The notes below the pieces were generated by a model that made no database searches, had not been told where the DNA came from, and was given only the letters and a program-made list of their open reading frames with translations. 18,642 nt of DNA from an uncultured Chlamydiaceae bacterium (GTDB lineage Bacteria > Chlamydiota > Chlamydiia > Chlamydiales > Parachlamydiaceae): contig CAMFKA010000011.1 in the NCBI GenBank assembly GCA_945957185.1, positions 1 to 18,642 on the forward strand, written 5' to 3'. Position 1 is the first letter of the stretch; the number at the start of each line of letters is the position of its first letter. The position numbers and the translations under genes were made by a program. Shown in pieces: positions 1 through 6,942 of this stretch.

Positions 1-41
1 CTGCTAGAGATGGCTTAACTAACCATTTATCGCATTACCTG

Positions 42-70
42 TTGACATACTATTTAATTTGTTATATAAT
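42..70 (+). promoter_or_regulatory. Sigma70-type promoter of the first small gene
   Basis: A perfect -35 box TTGACA (42-47) and a perfect -10 box TATAAT (65-70) are separated by exactly 17 bp. Transcription would start near 77. This rules out an ATG at 59 as the translation start of the following gene, because it lies upstream of the -10 box, and supports the ATG at 95. Confidence 0.85.
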
Positions 71-94
71 GATTACTTTAACAGTGGGGTTTAT

Positions 95-643
95 ATGACT
101 ATTAGTACACAAAAATTTAATCGTTCTGCAGAGTTTGTTCTAGGTTCAAATAGAACAGTTAAAGTAAATGGACAAAATTATACAGAAGAAAAACACAGAC
201 AAAATAATAAATCCACAATCATAGAATATACACTTCATAGACCAGCTTCTAACCCTGACGCAGAGCCAGTTCTCGTGCTGCGTCGAGTGATAAAGAAAAT
301 TGGATTTTTTACAAAATTGATGAATAAGATAACGGCATTTTTCTTGAATTTGTTTTGCTGTAAAAAACCTAAGTTTTTGACTTTGGAAATAGATAAAAAT
401 GTGGTGCTGAAAAATGATGAAGAACATAATAATTTTTTTAAAGCTGCTCATTGTTCGGTTAGCTATCATAGTTCAAAAGATCAACAGTTTTTCCATTACG
501 ATGAATCAAGTACTTATCGTTTTACATTAATAACACATAGCGAATCTCCTAAGATTTCGGTTCTTAAAAGAGTAAATCTAACCGAAGAGCAATGGATTGC
601 GTCGTTAAATCAACCAACTCCACCTAAAGAGAAAACGGAATAA
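95..643 (+). CDS. Hypothetical protein, 182 aa, AT-rich gene
   Basis: I do not recognise this protein. The open frame extends back to an ATG at 59, but a consensus promoter overlaps that position, so the start is placed at 95, preceded by a G-rich ribosome binding site (GTGGGG, 84-89). The protein is hydrophilic and basic, apart from an amphipathic to hydrophobic stretch in the middle (original frame residues about 82-101, rich in Phe, Leu and Ile and ending in Cys-Cys) that could touch or insert in a membrane. There is no signal peptide. The C-terminus is Pro- and Lys-rich. The gene is visibly more AT-rich than the housekeeping genes of the window. It stands alone, between a strong promoter and a 13-bp hairpin. 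Function unknown; a lineage-specific accessory protein is the safest reading. Confidence 0.7.
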   Translation: MTISTQKFNRSAEFVLGSNRTVKVNGQNYTEEKHRQNNKSTIIEYTLHRPASNPDAEPVLVLRRVIKKIGFFTKLMNKITAFFLNLFCCKKPKFLTLEIDKNVVLKNDEEHNNFFKAAHCSVSYHSSKDQQFFHYDESSTYRFTLITHSESPKISVLKRVNLTEEQWIASLNQPTPPKEKTE

Positions 644-652
644 ATAGGGGCA

Positions 653-684
653 TTACTGCGGAGCGCGGGATCGCTCCGCAGTAA
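653..684 (+). terminator. Hairpin terminator after the first small gene
   Basis: A perfect 13-bp stem (653-665 pairs with 672-684, GC-rich core) with a 6-nt loop begins 9 bp after the stop codon at 643. No long T run follows, so it may terminate weakly or act as an mRNA-stabilising 3' hairpin. Confidence 0.6.
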
Positions 685-700
685 ACAACTTTATCTATTA

Positions 701-729
701 TTAACATTTACTTTAATTATAATTAATAT
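701..729 (+). promoter_or_regulatory. Possible promoter of the second small gene
   Basis: TTAACA (701-706) and TAATAT (724-729) are 17 bp apart, 45 bp before the start codon at 775. The region is very AT-rich and an overlapping TATAAT at 718-723 is an alternative -10 box without a good -35 box, so the exact promoter is uncertain. Confidence 0.35.
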
Positions 730-774
730 TTATCAATTAAAATTATTACATAAACCAATAACAGGGAGGGTTGT

Positions 775-1155
775 ATGAGTTTTGGAATTTATGGAGTGTC
801 CACATCTCCGCAAATTAATTATATAAATTCTACGGGCTGTCATGTTTTAGCAAATGAAGGTGCTAAGAAAAGTCGTATTTCTTTTTTTGGAAACGGTGAA
901 CATGCTTTTGCAGCTGTAATGATCACAAAAGAAATGAGTATTTTTAGAAAGTTTTTGCTTTCATTTACTCACACAAGAGTAAATGTTAATGGTCAAGAAT
1001 TTTTCTTTAATGATAACAGCTTTAAAAAGAGACTTAGTGTTTTTCAGTTTAAGGATATGTTAACATTCAAACAAAGTCTTACATTAGAAGCTTTGAAGGG
1101 TTATTTTCGTCTAGCTGAAAACATGCTAGTCGCTGAGAAAGGGTTAATTGGCTAG
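775..1155 (+). CDS. Hypothetical protein, 126 aa
   Basis: I do not recognise this protein. The ATG at 775 has a strong ribosome binding site, GGGAGG (764-769), at good spacing. The sequence is basic and Phe-rich, with no obvious signal peptide and no confident transmembrane helix; residues about 54-67 (IFRKFLLSF and flanks) form an amphipathic stretch. It shares with the upstream gene only a short pattern (V-x-V-N-G-Q followed by an aromatic residue) and a similar AT-rich composition, so common ancestry is possible but not shown. It has its own hairpin terminator and is convergent with the next gene. Probably lineage-specific; function unknown. Confidence 0.7.
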   Translation: MSFGIYGVSTSPQINYINSTGCHVLANEGAKKSRISFFGNGEHAFAAVMITKEMSIFRKFLLSFTHTRVNVNGQEFFFNDNSFKKRLSVFQFKDMLTFKQSLTLEALKGYFRLAENMLVAEKGLIG

Positions 1156-1177
1156 ATGCCATAGGCCTTATTTAACG

Positions 1178-1199
1178 ACCAGGGCGTTTCTGCCCTGGT
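1178..1199. terminator. Hairpin between convergent genes
   Basis: The 8-bp stem ACCAGGGC / GCCCTGGT (1178-1185 with 1192-1199) has a 6-nt loop and sits in the 60-bp gap between the plus-strand gene ending at 1155 and the minus-strand gene ending at 1216. It probably stops transcripts from both sides; the T run is weak on both strands. Confidence 0.6.
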
Positions 1200-1215
1200 T
1201 ACTTTGTAGTGTATA

Positions 1216-2910
1216 CTAGCTTTTGTTTTTCAATGAGGAGGATGCCAAAGACAACACTCGCTTGGCGGCGGCATTCACTTCGCTATCGTATTCTCTTTCC
1301 CCTCGCTTCGCATGTTTTCTTTTATAAGACGGAATCACTTGGTCCCACTTTTTACCCACCACCAATGGCTTTAACCCTTTTTTTAAAGCTTTCAGCTCGG
1401 GATATTCGCTTAAATCTAGTTTTTTGAGCCTTTTGATCTGATTCATCTTCGGAAAAAATGGGCCTTGTCCCCCTTTCCTAAAATTGACACAAGCTTCCAG
1501 ATACCTGTATACAACAGATTCAATGCTATTAGCGTCAAAAATATTTTGATCGCAAAACAAAGGGAAAGGGAGCTCGCGATCATTTTTAATCAGACTTAAA
1601 AAGGCCGTGTGACTGCTTCTCGCGTTTGCATCGTTGAAATAGTGATCCAAAGAGAGCTGTCTTGCATGCGCTAAATAAACCAACAGCCTCTTGACGCGAT
1701 TATCGCCGGCATTTTTTGCTAGCTGTTGATAATGGAGCATGACATTTGTGAGGCGCAAATCGATCGATTTCGAACTAATATTTGGACAATTGATTGTTTT
1801 ATCAGCATCGTCGATCCTGATAAAGCGTCTCTTGCGTAATTCATCCATCCCTAGGGGGTCATGGTCTAGATTTTTATAATTCCAAGTTACGCCACAGGTT
1901 CGCAATGCTGTGGTAAATTGAGAAAATGTGGGACGGCGCGGATTCCACCGATCCTTGTGGCTGACATCATATATACCATCTAGAGAAGGGAATAAAGAGC
2001 GGGAGCTCATCTCCTCATGAAGTCGTATATACCACTCTTCATTTTTGACTCCGGCTGCTGATTTCAAAGCAAAAAACATTCCGTGTAAAAAAGCGTTCAT
2101 ATACCCCGGTTCGGCCTCGAAAGCGCAGGGACCCAGCACTTCTGCGTCGCGGTCGATGCCGAAGCGCCAAATTTCTTGAATGGGAAAATCTTTCAAGCGT
2201 GGATCGTTCTGAAATTCCTTCCATAATTCAAGTTGGGCGGGCAGGTAATTAATCATTCCGTGATAGGGGAATGCCGCTAAACGTGCTCTAAAGTCTTCGT
2301 AAGGAGCTTCCAACCCGTTCCAGAAGTTCAAAAATTCAATTGAGCGCCGCGCAAAAAATAGCGAATCGAACATCAATCTTGTCGCGTGCGCACCGGTTTG
2401 TGGAGATGATTGTGCATATTCGATTTCTTTGCATATCAATGCATCAAAATCGATGTCTAACATCCCTAAATGAGTTTTTTTAAGAATATGGTAATGTTCG
2501 CGGTAGTAGGTGATCAGGCTTTGTCCAAACTGATTGTATAAAAAGTGGGCCAATAAGAGCAGTTTATTGTTTTGAGCGTGTAAATAGAGAAGACTTGCAC
2601 ACCGTACTAGCTCATAAGAGCCATCATTATTCTTTTCTATCATCATTCGACAGTAGTTTGAAAGAATCGGATTATTTGATGCCGTTGCTGAAGCGATGTT
2701 GTTAAGGCTTGCGATGGCTAATTTCTCTTCCATTTCATTCAAAAGGCGACTCAGCGGCATCATCGGAGCTGCATGAAACAGGATTGGCTCGGATTTACCT
2801 AGCTCCAGCAAAGCCTGAGAGGGAGAAAAGGGAGGAAGAGAAGAGCTTGAAGAGGTTTCTGCCTCATAAAAACGGGATTGACCCATTTGGGATAAATAAA
2901 TGGCTGCCAT
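1216..2910 (-). CDS. Fic-like domain protein, candidate effector (564 aa)
   Basis: Not recognisable as a whole, but residues about 350-475 read like a divergent Fic (AMPylation/nucleotidyl transfer) domain. H423-Y-F-N-D427-A-N429-A-R431 matches the Fic core HPFxDGNGR in its catalytic His, the Phe, the metal-binding Asp, the Asn and the Arg; Pro and the two Gly are replaced. The next residues (S-S-x-T-A-F-L-S-L-I) resemble the helix after a Fic core. Some 60-70 residues upstream, G354-M-D-E-L-R359 followed by R-F-I-R-I-D resembles the Fic flap strand, and the helix before H423 (H-A-R-Q-L-S-L-D) is also in place. The N-terminal 340 residues match nothing I know and the tail (500-564) is Lys/Arg-rich. 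No signal peptide, no clear membrane segment and no convincing ribosome binding site at the ATG (2910; alternative Met9). It lies 60 bp downstream of the Inc-like gene. Fic proteins often modify host GTPases; a host target here is inference. Confidence 0.6.
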   Translation of the reverse strand: MAAIYLSQMGQSRFYEAETSSSSSLPPFSPSQALLELGKSEPILFHAAPMMPLSRLLNEMEEKLAIASLNNIASATASNNPILSNYCRMMIEKNNDGSYELVRCASLLYLHAQNNKLLLLAHFLYNQFGQSLITYYREHYHILKKTHLGMLDIDFDALICKEIEYAQSSPQTGAHATRLMFDSLFFARRSIEFLNFWNGLEAPYEDFRARLAAFPYHGMINYLPAQLELWKEFQNDPRLKDFPIQEIWRFGIDRDAEVLGPCAFEAEPGYMNAFLHGMFFALKSAAGVKNEEWYIRLHEEMSSRSLFPSLDGIYDVSHKDRWNPRRPTFSQFTTALRTCGVTWNYKNLDHDPLGMDELRKRRFIRIDDADKTINCPNISSKSIDLRLTNVMLHYQQLAKNAGDNRVKRLLVYLAHARQLSLDHYFNDANARSSHTAFLSLIKNDRELPFPLFCDQNIFDANSIESVVYRYLEACVNFRKGGQGPFFPKMNQIKRLKKLDLSEYPELKALKKGLKPLVVGKKWDQVIPSYKRKHAKRGEREYDSEVNAAAKRVLSLASSSLKNKS

Positions 2911-2937
2911 GATATTAATTACTAAAGTTGTGTTGGT

Positions 2938-2958
2938 TGCGCCGAAAAAATCGGCGCA
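2938..2958 (-). terminator. Hairpin between the two minus-strand accessory genes
   Basis: An 8-bp perfect stem TGCGCCGA / TCGGCGCA (2938-2945 with 2951-2958) with a 5-nt loop (T-rich on the minus strand) begins 13 bp after the stop of the 1188-residue gene. No U tract follows, so it may be an attenuator or processing site rather than a full terminator. Confidence 0.5.
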
Positions 2959-2970
2959 TTGTGAAGCAGT

Positions 2971-5900
2971 TTACCGTTTTTTCGTGATTTCTACAAGTCG
3001 ACCTTTCACTTTATCGATTTCTGTAGGTTCACTTGCTTTCCTCGTCAGACGCGTTGTTAAATCTTTTAACGCCTGAGTTTGAGTTTCCAGAAGAGCTTTT
3101 GGCTTCTGTTTGCCTTTGTCGCCGTTAAGTAATCTTGAGACGCATTCTTTTGTGATGACATCTTGGATTTTAGGGTATAACCAATCGGTAATCAATCGAT
3201 CGGCTGCCTTTTCGCAGACAATCGTTGCAAAATGCTCGAACTGTTCAGAAGAGGCGCGTCGACCTTCCGGAGATTGAAGCGCATACGCCTTTATTGTCTC
3301 GACATTCGTTTCTTTTACAAAACGTTGGAGAACGTTTTGTAGCGTGTCTCCGGGGTTAGCTTGCAATTGTGCAAGTGCATGACGATAAAATCTTTCCGCT
3401 ACAGCTTCTGTTTCCGGATAATCTACCGGTGCGATAACACCCTGGATAACTCCTTTGGCGCGTAGATCACTCAAAAATGCATCTACATGGTTGTTGATGT
3501 CGTCGCGGTGAGCTTCCAAAATGCGTTCTTTATTTAGTTTGTGAGGAGTTTTTTCCCAAACCCAATTCACCAGAGGGTGCAATTTCCCCACGTAGATGCT
3601 CATCAGAAATACCGAAGAAACGATTGTTGCGATTGCTGCGACGAAAATTCCTCCAACTGTTGCTGTAAAGAGGGATGCGCCGACCAAAACCGAAGGAGTG
3701 ATTACTGTGATAGTAAGAGCTGCTAGCCTCGATACTCGTTCCGATGCTCCGCCTCTAGCGTGCCAAAACTCTTGAAAAGGCGCTGCCAATTTACGCATCG
3801 CTTCTTTCATGATGGCTCCGGGCGTTAGATAAGCTCTACGGATGTTTCCAACGAGAGAAACCAACTCGATCATTGCCTGGGAGGTGACGATCTCTTGCAT
3901 GGAATCCCCGCGCATCAACGCAAAAGCTACACGCGCTACTTGTGCGGTGTCGTGGGTAAGTGCATTAGCCGCTCTTTGAACTGCAGATGCCATATACGAA
4001 GTGTTAGCGTAGGTGGAAATTCCGCTCCATAATCCTCCCAACAATCCTGTTTGAAGAGTTTGTGAGAGTGCATTTTTAGCCGCAACAATACCGGAAGCTG
4101 CTTTTGGAGCAGCGCGCGCCATCTCTGCAAGAGCGCGGAATTTAAGATGTTCCCGAGTGATCGGTTTTTCGGAGTTGTCGTTTGACATCGTTCCTAATAC
4201 CGAAGAGACGAAGATTTTGGCGTTAATTTGTTGTGATAGGGTATTGAAGAGGCTTTCGTTGCAGAAAATGGAAATGGTCAACAAAATGTCGGATGCCAAT
4301 CGTGCCGCATCGCGAGGGTTGTCATCTGCCCAAGTAAGAAATTCGTTCACTAGTCCTTTCAAGATCTCAATAGGGTTGTTGCCCTTCCACTCCGACCACA
4401 GCTGTACTGCTTTTTGGAAGCTGTATCCTGCTTCGGAGTAGCGGAATTTAGTCAGAAATTCATCAGGTGTGATGTACCGTTTAGGAGCATAAAGCCCTAA
4501 AGTAAGGTATTCGCGTGCCTCATTTTGCACTTGCTCTTGGACTAGCTCCCAAATCTCTTTTTTCGGTTGCGGAATTTTTTGATAAATGTCGAGTTGTTCT
4601 TGAAAGGCTGCTTGAAGGGCTTTTTTATATTTGTCGATGGTATCTAACTTCTTGAGAATTTCGGAGCGTTCTTGTGAGGGTTGTTCGTCGAGTTTTTCGA
4701 GTTTTTGTTTTAAATCCTCTTCTATTCCTGCATATTCACCCATTTTATCAATGATTCGTGCAAGAATAGTGCCGTGGTAGCTAATTTTTGTAGTTAACAG
4801 TTCGTTGTAATTGTGGTGGTTAACTTCGCTATTTAATTGCGTGAGCTTTGTTAAATTCTCTTCGAAAGAGGCCTTAAAAGCATTGCGCATCTCGTTTTTA
4901 ACGGGATCTCTCGATTTCGCAAAGAGCAGTTTTCCCCATAATTCTTCTTTCCAAGCAACAGTGTTTTTCAGATTGATCGGTTTTTTTGAAGAGTTTGATA
5001 GGAGCTGAATTCCTTTAATTGCTAGTTGTTTAAGTTCTATCAGATCGCCAAGCCTCTTCGCTAAGAACGGGTCTGGTCCTGATGAATCGATGTTAAGACT
5101 CATTGAAGATGAGCTTGGGACGTTTGAGTAATCAACTCTTTTTCTGTCTATCTTAAGATGTGTCAGGTCGATAATTTCATCTACTAGCTCCAGTATACGT
5201 TCATGCTGTTTGAGTCTCAGTTCTGTATCTTTGATAGATAATGAAATCACAATAGCGGATTTTTCAGTGTCTAATTCTTTGATTCTCAACTCGTTGAGTT
5301 CGTCTGGAGAAATATACCGCAATTGGTATTGGATGGGTGGGGTGATTGGATCCGTATTATCACTAGGATTGATGTATTGATTTGCACGGATCTTTCCAGT
5401 AATGGTGTAAAGGGTCTCCAGTATAGAAGAAATTGCTTCCAAATGGCTGGAAAGAGTCTCTTGATCATTAGTATTAGTAGCAGTAGGTAGTGCGACATCA
5501 ATAAATGAATCTTCGATTCGAGATGAAGCGTTACGCTCACTCAAAAGTGCTTCGAAAACCGATACTTCGCGACAGAGCAAATAGTAATGCTCTTCATGAA
5601 ATGCCTTTTGCTGCTGCAGCGAATTAGTTTTGAAGATGTCTTCCCATAAAGTGGCGTGATATCTCACACAGCGCTTTATAAAGTCGTACTCTAGACTGAG
5701 TTGTTGCTCTTGATCGAGGAGCGATTTAAAATATTTATTTGCATCCGGTATGGTGGCGTCAAAATCCCGTTCCGAAGAAGGAATCAAAGGTTCTAGCTCC
5801 CAATTCAGACAGAGGTTTTTGTAAATGGTATATGCTCGATTTGCATTTTCTTTCTCGAGAAGAGGGAAAAGAGTGTCGAGGTCGTCTTTTAAGCGTGCTT

Positions 5901-6537
5901 TTAGTTCGTAGTAGAGAGAGTCCAACTGATTTTGCTTCTCTAGAACTTCGATTTCGCAAGCCAGAAAACGAACTTTTCGCTTTAAAAGGGTGTTGGCAAG
6001 GTCGATGGCGTTGTCTTTTTCAGATTGTTCAAGAGGACAAGCAGCGTGTAGGAGGAGTTCTTGGCGTGCATTTTCAAGGGTGTCGACATGTGTAATGATG
6101 TCGGTTAAGCGGTCGTTATGGCTGGGAGACGCTGTCATCGCGTCCGAAGCCGGTAGTGACGGGTTGGGCGTTTCACTGCGGTTGGGGGATGGTTTATCTG
6201 TCGGTTCGGGTGAGCTAGTTTCGGTGCGATCGGAGAATAGATTGTAGATGCGTTTGATGGTGTTGAGGATTTGAGTGTTTTCTTCAGAGAGTTTTTGAGC
6301 TTCCACTTCGTGGACAAGTGCTGCGCGTTCGTGTTTGGAATCGAAATTTTGATAGAGAGAGACGAGGGGAGGAATCGGTGTGGAAGTATTGTTAAATGGC
6401 CACCAAACTGAGGGAGCAGGAGCGGGTTGTTGGCTTTGAGCGAAAGGGTGAGCTAGACGTTTGAGTTCTAGGTCAGCAGCTTGATAGATGGAAATGAAGT
6501 TAGGGGGAGTTGGTGTATTGGAAGATGAAGCGGTCAT
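2971..6537 (-). CDS. Large helical protein with paired hydrophobic segment, Inc-like (1188 aa)
   Basis: I cannot assign a family. The start at 6537 is supported by an AAGGAAG ribosome binding site (6545-6551) and an upstream promoter. The first 140 residues are rich in Pro, Ser, Thr and Asn, including a Pro/Ser linker near 103-140. Residues about 140-760 are highly charged and mostly alpha-helical, with heptad-like Leu patterns that suggest coiled coil. Residues about 938-985 form two hydrophobic segments separated by a Gly-rich turn, the bilobed pattern of chlamydial inclusion-membrane proteins and of some translocators. A 200-residue helical, soluble C-terminal part follows. There is no Sec signal peptide, which fits type III secretion of an Inc protein but does not prove it. 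In most Inc proteins the lobe is nearer the N-terminus, so this is unusual. It could also be a structural membrane-anchored coiled-coil protein. Confidence 0.65.
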   Translation of the reverse strand: MTASSSNTPTPPNFISIYQAADLELKRLAHPFAQSQQPAPAPSVWWPFNNTSTPIPPLVSLYQNFDSKHERAALVHEVEAQKLSEENTQILNTIKRIYNLFSDRTETSSPEPTDKPSPNRSETPNPSLPASDAMTASPSHNDRLTDIITHVDTLENARQELLLHAACPLEQSEKDNAIDLANTLLKRKVRFLACEIEVLEKQNQLDSLYYELKARLKDDLDTLFPLLEKENANRAYTIYKNLCLNWELEPLIPSSERDFDATIPDANKYFKSLLDQEQQLSLEYDFIKRCVRYHATLWEDIFKTNSLQQQKAFHEEHYYLLCREVSVFEALLSERNASSRIEDSFIDVALPTATNTNDQETLSSHLEAISSILETLYTITGKIRANQYINPSDNTDPITPPIQYQLRYISPDELNELRIKELDTEKSAIVISLSIKDTELRLKQHERILELVDEIIDLTHLKIDRKRVDYSNVPSSSSMSLNIDSSGPDPFLAKRLGDLIELKQLAIKGIQLLSNSSKKPINLKNTVAWKEELWGKLLFAKSRDPVKNEMRNAFKASFEENLTKLTQLNSEVNHHNYNELLTTKISYHGTILARIIDKMGEYAGIEEDLKQKLEKLDEQPSQERSEILKKLDTIDKYKKALQAAFQEQLDIYQKIPQPKKEIWELVQEQVQNEAREYLTLGLYAPKRYITPDEFLTKFRYSEAGYSFQKAVQLWSEWKGNNPIEILKGLVNEFLTWADDNPRDAARLASDILLTISIFCNESLFNTLSQQINAKIFVSSVLGTMSNDNSEKPITREHLKFRALAEMARAAPKAASGIVAAKNALSQTLQTGLLGGLWSGISTYANTSYMASAVQRAANALTHDTAQVARVAFALMRGDSMQEIVTSQAMIELVSLVGNIRRAYLTPGAIMKEAMRKLAAPFQEFWHARGGASERVSRLAALTITVITPSVLVGASLFTATVGGIFVAAIATIVSSVFLMSIYVGKLHPLVNWVWEKTPHKLNKERILEAHRDDINNHVDAFLSDLRAKGVIQGVIAPVDYPETEAVAERFYRHALAQLQANPGDTLQNVLQRFVKETNVETIKAYALQSPEGRRASSEQFEHFATIVCEKAADRLITDWLYPKIQDVITKECVSRLLNGDKGKQKPKALLETQTQALKDLTTRLTRKASEPTEIDKVKGRLVEITKKR

Positions 6538-6602
6538 AAAAAGACTTCCTTGTAAAATTGATGCGTAATAAAATTTGATAATTTTGTTTATATTAAGTAT
6601 AT

Positions 6603-6632
6603 ATTATACACGATTTCGTATTAAATTAGCAA
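6603..6632 (-). promoter_or_regulatory. Promoter of the 1188-aa gene
   Basis: On the minus strand, TTGCTA (6632-6627) and a perfect TATAAT (6608-6603) are 18 bp apart, about 65 bp upstream of the ATG at 6537. The surroundings are very AT-rich, as is common for strong promoters. Confidence 0.5.
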
Positions 6633-6697
6633 ATTAAATCGGGGGATGTTTCGTTTTTTTAAAATATTTTTTTAATAGAATGATGTGAGTAACCTTG

Positions 6698-6883
6698 TAG
6701 GATAAGTCGATAAGCGAATAAATTTGGAGTGCGTGCGACTTGTCGCCGCTTTCCTTTGCATCGACTTGTCGATGCGTGTTCTACTTGTTTTTAAACGACT
6801 TAAAACGCGCGACAAGTCGCGCGAAATGAAAGCTGCGACAAGTCGCAGCACTCCAAAAAAATCTCTGCATCTACTTATTTTGT
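6698..6883. repeat. Palindromic intergenic element, copy 1 (two-armed)
   Basis: A compound inverted repeat in the spacer between uvrA and the 1188-residue gene. TTTGGAGTGC (6723-6732) faces GCACTCCAAA (6848-6857), and the two arms between them are alike along most of their length. Each arm holds two small hairpins built on CGACTTGTCG or its complement (cores 6736-6745, 6762-6771, 6810-6819, 6836-6845); three are extended to perfect 18-nt palindromic stems (6758-6775, 6806-6823, 6832-6849). The left end TAGGATAAGTC (6698-6708) is the terminal repeat of copy 2, and the right end (ACTTAT, 6873-6878) keeps copy 2's spacing but is degenerate. Positions 6691-6776 match 15108-15023 in opposite orientation at 78 of 86 positions. 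There is no coding potential; a MITE- or REP-like element is likely. Confidence 0.8.
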
Positions 6884-6891
6884 CTATAAGT

Positions 6892-6918
6892 GGGCAAGGG
6901 CAAGGGCACGGGCAGGGG
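6892..6918 (+). repeat. G-rich hexamer array, potential G-quadruplex
   Basis: Four hexamers of the form GGGCAA/C/G followed by a further G run give five G tracts of three or four bases separated by two- to three-base spacers. This satisfies the usual G-quadruplex pattern. It begins 25 bp after the uvrA stop codon, on the strand opposite to the uvrA message, and is striking in an otherwise moderate- to low-GC spacer. Confidence 0.7.
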
Positions 6919-6942
6919 TTTTGGTTGGGAAAGAAAGGGAGG

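Noticed and set aside
95..1155. The two small 5' proteins as paralogues
   Set aside because: They share only a V-x-V-N-G-Q pattern and an aromatic amphipathic stretch, in reversed order, which is too little to claim common origin.
6728..6850. CRISPR-like array from the four CGACTTGTCG/CGACAAGTCG cores
   Set aside because: The cores are inverted relative to one another, spacing is irregular and the segments between them are homologous arms, not unique spacers.
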